From: a virus | Direction: 5' to 3' (one strand) | Virus record (IMG/VR): IMGVR_UViG_3300033571_025499 | Location: 1-23,812 of that record | DNA length: 23,812 bases | In this document: positions 14,211-20,930 of the stretch, one piece after another | How the letters are laid out: each line of letters opens with the position of its first letter | How positions within the stretch are numbered: position 1 is the stretch's first letter | Translations under genes and position numbers: made by a program | Notes under the pieces: model-generated | The model's input: the letters and a program-made list of their open reading frames with translations, nothing else | Databases searched by the model: none | What the model was told of the DNA's origin: nothing

Positions 14211-14879
14211 ATGGAAGGCTTTAAGTCAAACACCAAAATGAAGGCCGGCGTCGCTTGTTATAAAGAAGGGGGCTCGGTAAAGTATAAGTCACGTCACTCT
14301 GAAAAGTCAGAGATGAAAGAAGACATCAAACAAGACAAAGCGGTTGTAAAGAAGGCCGTCAAAATGCACGACGTGCAGCAGCACGGCGGCGAGAAGACCG
14401 ACCTAGCCAAACTCAAAAAGGGTGGTCGCATGAAGAAAGAAGGCGGCTGCGTAGGTCGCTACAAGTCGGGCGGCGGTGTCTCGTACGGTGCTAAGAAGAC
14501 CAAAGAAGACAAAAAAGAAATCGCTGCAATCAAGCGCATGAAAGACGGAGGCTCGTTAAAAGAAGTCGACGCCGAAGAAAACCCCGGCTTGGCCAAACTG
14601 CCAACCAACGTACGTAACAAGATGGGCTACGCTAAAAAAGGTGGTACCGTAAAAAAGTATGCTGACGGAGGCATGGTAACGGATGAAGAAAAAGAGCGCA
14701 TGCCTGCTGGCAAACTACCACAGCAAGTAGTTGATGAAGAGGCAATGGCGGCCAATACAGAAACTCGCGAAATGGTCGCAGGTCCCTTGCGTAAATTAAA
14801 GCAAGGAATCATGGAGAAATTTAAAAGCAAATCTAAGACACCAGTTGCCCCGATGAAAAAAGGCGGAAAGGCTTGCTAA
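14211..14879 (+). CDS. Lys/Gly-rich basic protein with repeated K-x-GG motifs
   Basis: This 222-residue, very basic, low-complexity protein begins [13 protein letters not shown], a start I associate with a family seen in many environmental phages. A short motif recurs: a Lys or Asp followed by GG and a hydrophobic or basic residue (KEGGSV, KKGGRM, KEGGCV, KSGGGV, KDGGSL, KKGGTV, ADGGMV, KKGGKAC). The spacers are charged helices such as [16 protein letters not shown]. No signal, membrane segment or catalytic motif is visible, and much of it is probably disordered or helical. Charge and position at the head of a structural operon suggest nucleic-acid contact or packaging inside the virion, but this is inference. 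GAGG at 14200-14203 is the ribosome binding site. TAA is followed by one base and the next ATG. Confidence 0.8.
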   Translation: MEGFKSNTKMKAGVACYKEGGSVKYKSRHSEKSEMKEDIKQDKAVVKKAVKMHDVQQHGGEKTDLAKLKKGGRMKKEGGCVGRYKSGGGVSYGAKKTKEDKKEIAAIKRMKDGGSLKEVDAEENPGLAKLPTNVRNKMGYAKKGGTVKKYADGGMVTDEEKERMPAGKLPQQVVDEEAMAANTETREMVAGPLRKLKQGIMEKFKSKSKTPVAPMKKGGKAC

Positions 14880-14880
14880 T

Positions 14881-15048
14881 ATGCCAATAGAGTCTAAGCA
14901 ACAACAAAAAGCAATGTACGCTGCGGCGGCCGGCAAGTCAACCCTTGGCATCCCTAAAAAAGTTGGCAAGGAGTTTATCAAAGCTGGCAAAGCAAAAGCA
15001 AACCTACCACAAAAAGTAACCAAGCGAGCCTCTGGCCGCGGGAGATAA
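14881..15048 (+). CDS. Small basic protein, DUF3008-like (55 aa)
   Basis: This 55-residue basic protein starts [19 protein letters not shown] and continues with [18 protein letters not shown]. That layout, SKxQQKAM followed by a KxGI.K.VGKEF helix, resembles the small phage and bacterial proteins grouped as DUF3008-like. It would form two short basic helices with a Gly hinge and a RASGRGR tail. The function of the family is unknown; DNA binding or a structural role is possible. The start lies one base after the previous stop, so it is surely co-translated. Its terminal GGGAG provides the ribosome binding site of the next gene. Confidence 0.75.
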   Translation: MPIESKQQQKAMYAAAAGKSTLGIPKKVGKEFIKAGKAKANLPQKVTKRASGRGR

Positions 15049-15050
15049 TT

Positions 15051-16118
15051 TTGGCGTATTCCAACACCACTGGTCAGACGACAATTAATGTCGACCAGTT
15101 AATTTCATATGCGTTTCGTGATGCTGGTAAAACGGCAGAAGAGATGACGCCCGAGTATATTGAGGCAGGTAAGCAGGCGCTATTCTACAACTTGCAAAAC
15201 CTCTCCAACCTCGGCGTTAATTTATGGCTGTTGGAAAACCAGTTATATGGCGCCCTTACGGCACAACAGCAGCTCTATCTTCCAAAAACTGTGATTGATG
15301 TCCGCGAAGCAAACTGGGTCTATGTCATTAATAACCAAGCATCTGAGTATTTGCCAACTAATAACGTTGACTCACCGGCTGCGTTTGATCAAAGTTTAGA
15401 CACTCCAGCAACTTCGTTGTCAAATGAGAACTATTTTGGTATTGAGTACCAGCAGGCGCTGCCTGTGTTTTATGTAGGTTTTAATGCGTACGCATCACCG
15501 GGCAACACGGTAACCTACAACTTTGCGTATGAGACCAGCGACGACGGAATTACTTGGGCTACAGTAAAACAGCTTCCAGAAACAACTCTGGCCGATCGCG
15601 AGTGGGCCTATTTTAACATCGCAATTACGCCTAATCACAGGTATTATCGGTTGCGCGAGACTGTGGCGACCACATTCACTGTTCGCGAGATTGTGTTTTC
15701 TACTAGCCAGCAAGTTATTCCACTGTCACGCTTAAACCGTAACGATTACTGGAATCTACCAAATAAACAATTCCCATCGGTTCGTTCGCTGCAGTATTGG
15801 TTTGATCGCACCATCGAGCCTTCGATGTATTTGTGGCCTGTGCCAAACAACGACTTCCAGATGTTCCAGTTAATTGTGGAAAAACAAATGGAAGATGTTG
15901 GATCATTGACCAATCAGATCTATGTACCAGATCGCTGGATTAACTGTGTGCAAAAACAATTGTCCCACAGCATGGCGATGCAATTGCCCGGTGTTGATTT
16001 GAACCGCGTTACCTATTTGGAAGCTCAAGCGCAAAAAGCATACCTCGACGCGTCACAAGAAGAGCGTGACAAGAGCCCGATCTATTTTCAACCTAACATA
16101 AGCTACTACACAAGATGA
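15051..16118 (+). CDS. Virion structural protein, adaptor-like with a beta-sandwich insert
   Basis: The start is TTG at 15051, six bases after GGGAG (15040-15044); no nearby ATG would keep the conserved-looking N-terminus MAYSNTTGQTTINVDQLI. The 355-residue protein has a helical N-terminal part (13-75) and a helical C-terminal part (288-345, including VPDRWINCVQKQLSHSMAMQ). This is the general layout of small head-to-tail adaptor proteins. Between them, residues about 135-222 form a beta-rich insert. The core SDDGITWATVKQLPETTL and WAYFNIAITPNHRYYRLRE resemble a discoidin/F5-F8 type C or carbohydrate-binding sandwich. The YLWPVPN element (260-266) precedes a strand that re-enters the adaptor-like part. 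It overlaps the next adaptor-like gene by ATGA. A portal-neck structural role is inferred. Confidence 0.7.
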   Translation: MAYSNTTGQTTINVDQLISYAFRDAGKTAEEMTPEYIEAGKQALFYNLQNLSNLGVNLWLLENQLYGALTAQQQLYLPKTVIDVREANWVYVINNQASEYLPTNNVDSPAAFDQSLDTPATSLSNENYFGIEYQQALPVFYVGFNAYASPGNTVTYNFAYETSDDGITWATVKQLPETTLADREWAYFNIAITPNHRYYRLRETVATTFTVREIVFSTSQQVIPLSRLNRNDYWNLPNKQFPSVRSLQYWFDRTIEPSMYLWPVPNNDFQMFQLIVEKQMEDVGSLTNQIYVPDRWINCVQKQLSHSMAMQLPGVDLNRVTYLEAQAQKAYLDASQEERDKSPIYFQPNISYYTR

Positions 16119-16735
16119 GCGGCGCATACGTAATGACCTATGACAACCTGATTCAGGATGTTATTAACTACATGGAGCGCGACGACCCCGGTTTTATTGC
16201 GCAAATCCCGAGCTTGATCGGATTAGCTGAGTCTGCTATTGCGGCAGAGTTAAAGTCGTTGCTGCAGTTGACTGTTGTAGAAACTACTCTGGCAACCAAT
16301 CAAGATGTTCTACAAAAGCCAGCTCGCTGGCGTAAAACGGTATCGATGAAAATAAATGGTCAGCCCGTGCTACTCCGTTCGCAAGATCTTATTGCTCAAT
16401 ACCAGTCCGAATCCTCTAACGGGCTGCCAAAGTATTATGGCGAATATGATTATAACAACTGGAACTTTGCTCCCAAACCAAATCAGGATTATCCGGTTGA
16501 GATTATCTACTACAGCTTAATTCAACCGCTTGACTCAACTAACCAGCAAAATTTATTCACGCGTGAGTGCCCGCAAGCGATGTTGTTTGGTACACTACTG
16601 CAAGCTCAAGGATACTTAAAAGCATTAGATAAGCTGCCAGTGTGGAAGCAATACTATACCGAGGCTCTTGCAGCGCTCAAAAAAGAAGACAACTCTCGAC
16701 GCATCGATAGAAATACCACGATTCAGGAACCTTAA
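16115..16735 (+). CDS. Head-to-tail adaptor / tail-tubular-A-like protein
   Basis: This 206-residue mostly helical protein follows a pattern I recognise from phage adaptor proteins (gp11-like or phage gp6-type). An N-terminal TYDNLIQDVINYMERDD leads to IPSLIGLAESAIAAELK (a long helix with Ala-Glu-Ser-Ala-Ile). A small beta part with LLRSQDLIAQYQ and PVEIIYYSLIQPL follows, then a C-terminal helix with CPQAMLFGTLLQAQGYLKAL. Such proteins form a dodecameric ring between the portal and the tail nozzle. The ATG overlaps the preceding stop (ATGA); a second Met at 16133 would also be compatible with the family start. The gene order adaptor, fibre-like, nozzle-like supports a short-tailed virion. No individual residue is diagnostic, so confidence is moderate. 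Confidence 0.7.
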   Translation: MSGAYVMTYDNLIQDVINYMERDDPGFIAQIPSLIGLAESAIAAELKSLLQLTVVETTLATNQDVLQKPARWRKTVSMKINGQPVLLRSQDLIAQYQSESSNGLPKYYGEYDYNNWNFAPKPNQDYPVEIIYYSLIQPLDSTNQQNLFTRECPQAMLFGTLLQAQGYLKALDKLPVWKQYYTEALAALKKEDNSRRIDRNTTIQEP

Positions 16736-16738
16736 TCC

Positions 16739-18001
16739 ATGCCAACATTTACATCACCGTTTACAGGTACCGTTGTCCAGCCGACCGACGTATCTTATTA
16801 CGACCTGCAGTTTAGCTCAAATGTACAGTTGTACTGGCCTGCGGTGGTTAACCCAACGCAAGTCCCAGCGGCTCGCATTATAGACTGCACCCCATCGACG
16901 TCTGGTTTAATTATTACACTGCCCCAAGCAAATCAGGGTGCCGTTGGTACCGACATTTTAATCCGTAACCAAGGCGCTAGTAGTTTTACAGTACGAAACT
17001 TTGGTGGTGTTGGGTCTGTTTTAGTAACTGCTGGTCAGTCTCGGTATTTTTATTTAGCAGATAACACGACAGCGGCTGGCGTATGGGAAAACGTTGTATT
17101 TGGCGCCGGCACATCTGCAGCCGATGCTGCTTCACTAGCCGGAGACGGTTTAGTTGCGCTCGCCGGAAAACTAAACGTCAACCAAAACATTATCGAGTTG
17201 TCGTCGCCACCAGCACTTACCGACGGCAATCGCGCAGATACGCTGCTTTGGATAGCCGGTAACAATTCAATTAGCCTCCCATCTACAACGGTTTTAACGG
17301 CCGGCTGGTTTATTGCATTTAGAAATGAAGGGACCGGCACACTAACATTTACACCTCAAGGCACATCGCTAATTAACGGTGACTCAACATTAAATGTAAA
17401 TCCTTCCGAATCTGGTTTTATTGTATACCAGCAAACGTCCGGTAACTTCTTTACTGTTGGATTAGCTGTACCAGCTAACGTTACTTTTACAACTGCGACA
17501 TATGACGTAGACTCAATCGTTGGCAATACTTTCAACCTAGTTTCTTACGCACCAATTATTCAGACCTATGTTGCGTTATCTGGAACTCGGTCAGCAAATT
17601 TAGATGTTACACTGCCCGCAACAACCCAGCTTTACATTCTAGTTAACAACACTGGCGAATCATCTTATGATATAAGATTCCAAGTTTCTGGAAGTTTGCA
17701 AACGCCAATTACTGTATCAGACGGTAACATTGCGTTAGTTCTGAGTGACGGTAACTTCTTATATGTAATTAGTCAAACTACTTCCGCTTCGTTTCAGGCA
17801 ATTGACGGATCGGCTGGAGCCCCAGCGTATTCGTTTATTTCTAATAATACTACCGGTATGTATTTAGAGGGCGTAAACGTTTTAGCATTTTCAGCTAACG
17901 CCACTAAAATGCTCGAGATTGATAATACAAACATTTTAAGCCCTCAAGTATCGACCCCAGCAACTTTTAACGCGGCGTTGATTAGCGGCGGAACATTCTA
18001 A
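16739..18001 (+). CDS. Beta-repeat tail fibre/appendage protein
   Basis: This 420-residue protein has three related beta-rich segments around residues 56-115, 170-240 and 275-335. Each contains a (I/V)TLP or SLP strand, a (F/L/V)(R/V)N(Q/E/T)G turn and a later G(Q/E)S or DGN strand, typical of phage fibre beta-modules. Near the C-terminus, APAYSFISNNTTGMYLEG and a MLEIDNTN strand match the repeated YSF...TGxY...(A/T)xxMxID motif that often precedes a tail-fibre chaperone domain. No S74 peptidase domain follows, and the protein ends GGTF. It lies between an adaptor-like and a nozzle-like gene, AGGAA at 16725-16729 is its ribosome binding site, and its TAA overlaps the next ATG by one base. A neck or tail appendage is inferred. 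Confidence 0.72.
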   Translation: MPTFTSPFTGTVVQPTDVSYYDLQFSSNVQLYWPAVVNPTQVPAARIIDCTPSTSGLIITLPQANQGAVGTDILIRNQGASSFTVRNFGGVGSVLVTAGQSRYFYLADNTTAAGVWENVVFGAGTSAADAASLAGDGLVALAGKLNVNQNIIELSSPPALTDGNRADTLLWIAGNNSISLPSTTVLTAGWFIAFRNEGTGTLTFTPQGTSLINGDSTLNVNPSESGFIVYQQTSGNFFTVGLAVPANVTFTTATYDVDSIVGNTFNLVSYAPIIQTYVALSGTRSANLDVTLPATTQLYILVNNTGESSYDIRFQVSGSLQTPITVSDGNIALVLSDGNFLYVISQTTSASFQAIDGSAGAPAYSFISNNTTGMYLEGVNVLAFSANATKMLEIDNTNILSPQVSTPATFNAALISGGTF

Positions 18002-20136
18002 TGGCGGAGCAAAACCAAACGCAGGCCCAGTATAGTCTGGTCCATACTCTTGGTATACAACCCGGCATTAAACGTGACGGGACAGTTTTCGACGCGCGTG
18101 AATTTAGTGACGGCGAGTGGTGTCGTTTTCAGCGCGGCGTGCCTAAGAAAATGGGCGGATATCGAGAGATTTTTGCCACGTTTAACGGCATCCCGCGTGG
18201 CATGATTACCAATTCGTTTAACGGTGTTAACTACGTTTTTGTTGGTAATGAAAATGGTTTAGAGATATTCACTACCGGCACCACGTTTGGTGTGGGTAGC
18301 GGGCCTTTTGTTGCCAACGTTCAAGCAGGTTACTCACCCTTTACCCTTGTATCAAACACAGCAAACAATTTTGTTGTTGCTGGCGATGTCACCGCGGCGT
18401 TCCCAAACAACACTCAGGTCATATTTGATAATGATCCGACCACCGTAACTACCGTAACCGGCGCAACGTACGGCGCCCCAAATACTACGGTTTCAGTAAC
18501 AGCAGCATCTATTGCCGGATCCCCGACTGATGTGCAGTTGTATGACGCTTATTTTTATGCAGACCCACGATTACTGTGGCAGTTTGATTTGCAGTATTCG
18601 CCAGCAGGCGGCGCGCTTCAAGTTTTAGCCCACGGTGGTTTGAACTTAGTAAACATCGACAACGCCATACAAACTCCAATCTTAGCCGGCAATCTGTTAC
18701 CGGATAGCAATAACGAATGGAACTTTGAAGTACTGGCGGACACGGGTGGTCAAAACCCGACCTATCGTCCAATCACCGCTGACGGCGGTGTTTGCGTTTT
18801 GTATCCATACATTTTTGTGTACGGTTCTGACGGTTTTATTGCCAACAATCACGCAGATACAAACGCTGATTTAGCAACCTATAACGCTCAGTCTTTGAGC
18901 GATTGGAACGGACCAACCGCTAACCAAGTCAACATGTCGTCGTCTAAGATTGTTAAAGGCATGCCAGTTCGCGGCGGCACTAACTCGCCGTCTGGTTTAT
19001 TCTGGGCAACGGACAGCTTAATTCGTGTGTCTTTCACAGGTCAAGTGCCGCTCTACTGGCGCTATGATATTATTTCTAGCCAGATCTCAATCATGTCGTC
19101 CTCTGCTGTCGTTGAGATGGACGGCATTTTTTACTGGATGGGTGTTGACCGTTTTTACCAATACAATGGTGCGGTCTCTGTATTGCCAAATGATAAGAAC
19201 GTAAACTGGCTGTTTAACAACCTAAACTACGTACAGCGCCAAAAGGTATGGGCTACCAAAGTACCTCGGTATAATGAGATCTGGTTCTTTTATCCTCGCG
19301 GAGATGCAAGTGAGTGCACCGACGCAATTATCTACAACGTTAAAGACAAGATCTGGTATGACGCAGGTCAAGCGGTTGGTGCTTACCGTTCTTGTGGATA
19401 CACCACAGAAATTTTCCCGACCCCAATCTGGGCTGGTTGGGATCCGGTCGTGACAGTTAGTGCACCATTCACCGTTATTTCCGAACCCGCAGCTTTATCA
19501 GCACCAAACGCCGATCAAATTTATATTGACGGTGATGTAACAATTACTTTTGGGGCGGGAGATTATCTGACTTTAAGTAATAACAACGAAACAACAATAT
19601 ACAAAATCCTTACCAGCGTATTTACTTTTACCTCTGCAGTTACCGCGACCAACCCAAATGGTGTCACACTAATAACCGTAGATAAAAACTTTGATCCCGC
19701 AGTAAGCCCGGGTGATTTTGTTTACTATTTAGAGGGTGGTTTTCCGCTGTGGCAGCATGAGTTTGGTCTAAACAGGATTACATTTAATGCGGAAACAGCC
19801 GTAACCTCCAGCATTACCACTTGCGATATTAGCTGGGTCGGTGGAACCCCCTATCAAGATGCGGCAACCGGTGTTAACCGACGGATGCACCTACGACGGA
19901 TAGAACCTGATTTTGTTCAAGAAGGGGAAATGTCACTAGTTGTATTAGGTAAAAAGTTTGCTCGAGGTGAAGTAGAAACATCTAACCCGTTTATGTTTGG
20001 GCCGGATGACGGTAAGATTGACATGCGAATTGAGCACCGCGAGATACGCTTAAAGTTTGAGTCTAATGTCATTGACGGTAATTTTGAGATGGGTCGAATA
20101 CTAATCACGGCCGAGTACGGAGACGAGCGTCCGTGA
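18001..20136 (+). CDS. Tail nozzle-like virion structural protein (711 aa)
   Basis: The 711-residue product has an N-terminal signature common in environmental short-tailed phages: GIKRDGTVFDAREFSDGEW (22-40), then CRFQRGVPKKMGGYRE. After that comes a large all-beta, propeller-like body with many Trp/Tyr-containing strands, for example WNFEVLADTGGQN, GLFWATDSLIRVSF and YWMGVDRFYQY. There are aromatic and Gly turns throughout and no hydrophobic membrane segment. The size and location just after an adaptor-like gene suggest the tail nozzle or stabilisation protein (T7 gp12 or P22 gp10 equivalent). This is inferred from architecture, not from a diagnostic motif. Its stop TGA is overlapped by the GTG start of the next gene. 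A minor tail protein that binds host glycans is an alternative. Confidence 0.65.
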   Translation: MAEQNQTQAQYSLVHTLGIQPGIKRDGTVFDAREFSDGEWCRFQRGVPKKMGGYREIFATFNGIPRGMITNSFNGVNYVFVGNENGLEIFTTGTTFGVGSGPFVANVQAGYSPFTLVSNTANNFVVAGDVTAAFPNNTQVIFDNDPTTVTTVTGATYGAPNTTVSVTAASIAGSPTDVQLYDAYFYADPRLLWQFDLQYSPAGGALQVLAHGGLNLVNIDNAIQTPILAGNLLPDSNNEWNFEVLADTGGQNPTYRPITADGGVCVLYPYIFVYGSDGFIANNHADTNADLATYNAQSLSDWNGPTANQVNMSSSKIVKGMPVRGGTNSPSGLFWATDSLIRVSFTGQVPLYWRYDIISSQISIMSSSAVVEMDGIFYWMGVDRFYQYNGAVSVLPNDKNVNWLFNNLNYVQRQKVWATKVPRYNEIWFFYPRGDASECTDAIIYNVKDKIWYDAGQAVGAYRSCGYTTEIFPTPIWAGWDPVVTVSAPFTVISEPAALSAPNADQIYIDGDVTITFGAGDYLTLSNNNETTIYKILTSVFTFTSAVTATNPNGVTLITVDKNFDPAVSPGDFVYYLEGGFPLWQHEFGLNRITFNAETAVTSSITTCDISWVGGTPYQDAATGVNRRMHLRRIEPDFVQEGEMSLVVLGKKFARGEVETSNPFMFGPDDGKIDMRIEHREIRLKFESNVIDGNFEMGRILITAEYGDERP

Positions 20137-20384
20137 GTACTCAAAGTTTTTTCCCCCTTGTCCCGGATACGACGACATGGGAGAACTGGAATGGCAATGT
20201 GCTCCACTACTACGGCGAGCAGCCAATTCCATATTTACCCGAAGTAGACTGGAAGATTGTGGCTAAAAACATCTCCCAGCTACCCACTTTTGAGAACTAC
20301 TTCATACCCTCCCCGGACACGTTTACAGATTGGCGGGACTGGGCAAGGGAGTTTACCCAGTCAATCAACGGACCCTCAATATAA
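20133..20384 (+). CDS. Small Trp-rich phage protein (83 aa)
   Basis: The start is GTG at 20133, overlapping the previous stop as GTGA. The 83-residue product is notable for many aromatic residues, including several Trp: TTWENWNGNVLHYYGEQPIP, then VDWKIVAK and FTDWRDWAREF. The spacing of WENWNG, HYYGEQ, a central P-x-F motif and a WRDWA(R)EF helix looks like a small conserved domain, and I recall similar proteins next to tail nozzle genes, but no function is known. It lacks a signal and any membrane segment. It closes the 14211-20384 transcription unit and is followed by the third intergenic promoter-like motif. Confidence 0.72.
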   Translation: MSTQSFFPLVPDTTTWENWNGNVLHYYGEQPIPYLPEVDWKIVAKNISQLPTFENYFIPSPDTFTDWRDWAREFTQSINGPSI

Positions 20385-20402
20385 TTAGGGCGTGAAGTTG
20401 AA

Positions 20403-20428
20403 TATTTTTGCATTAGTATAAGTAGAAC
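20403..20428 (+). promoter_or_regulatory. Candidate phage promoter motif (copy 3)
   Basis: TTTTGCATTAGTATAAGTAGAAC shares 13 identical bases with the copy at 14146-14158 and carries TATAAG at 20417-20422. It is about 25 bp before the start of the 20448 gene, in the gap after the Trp-rich gene. The TATAAGTA core also recalls the T4 late element TATAAATA, without proving a sigma factor. A weak CCCT/AGGG hairpin (20373-20390) precedes it. Confidence 0.5.
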
Positions 20429-20447
20429 GATTTAACAAAAAGGTTAT

Positions 20448-20930
20448 TTGCCGGTGTCATCTTTTGTCGATTCCAAACAACGGGAACTTTCCCCAGAAGA
20501 AATTTGCAAGATTGCGGCTAAAGAAACCGGCGGCAAGTACAGTGTCGACCAGATCCAAGCCAGCTTAATGGCAGAGGCCTACGAGGCTGGTGCCTTGATG
20601 ATGCGTCAGGGCAATACTATTTTTATTGTGCACCCTTTTAAAAGCAATCCACGGATTGTTTTATTTCGTGCAGTAAACGCGGACACCATTCAGAACTACT
20701 TCCAAAACTCACTAGAGTTCACCAAAGCGATGGGGCTGGCTGGTTTTCAGTACATGGTTACTGATTTTGAAGATGAGCGTCTATTGAACATTTTTAAGTA
20801 CATAAAACGTAACCAGCCGTTCCCAAAAATGGGGTACGCCATCCAACGTCAAAAGAATGGCTGGATTCGAGTTACGGTTAACTTGGGCGAAACCGGGCAC
20901 CCACCCCTAAAACTAGGTGAAGAAGAATGA
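20448..20930 (+). CDS. Unidentified phage protein, possibly GNAT-like (160 aa)
   Basis: I keep the TTG at 20448; AAAAAGG (20437-20443) lies 4 bases before it. A GTG at 20454 would remove only two residues, so the start is uncertain. The 160-residue protein has an N-terminal helical part (ELSPEEICKIAAKETGGK), a middle strand-rich part (NTIFIVHPFKSNPRIVLFRA) and a helix-strand end (FTKAMGLAGFQYMVTDFED, then MGYAIQRQKNGWIRVTVN). The order is reminiscent of the degenerate GNAT fold of T7 gp13-type proteins in virion operons. No acetyl-CoA pocket motif (Q/RxxGxG/A) is visible, so enzymatic activity is doubtful. It overlaps the next gene by ATGA and is probably co-expressed with the large ejection-type protein. 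Confidence 0.65.
   Translation: MPVSSFVDSKQRELSPEEICKIAAKETGGKYSVDQIQASLMAEAYEAGALMMRQGNTIFIVHPFKSNPRIVLFRAVNADTIQNYFQNSLEFTKAMGLAGFQYMVTDFEDERLLNIFKYIKRNQPFPKMGYAIQRQKNGWIRVTVNLGETGHPPLKLGEEE

Noticed and set aside
20373-20390. CCCT/AGGG hairpin as a terminator after the Trp-rich gene
   Set aside because: The stem is short and AT-rich with a bulge, and the T-run is about 14 bases downstream. Too weak to list as a terminator.
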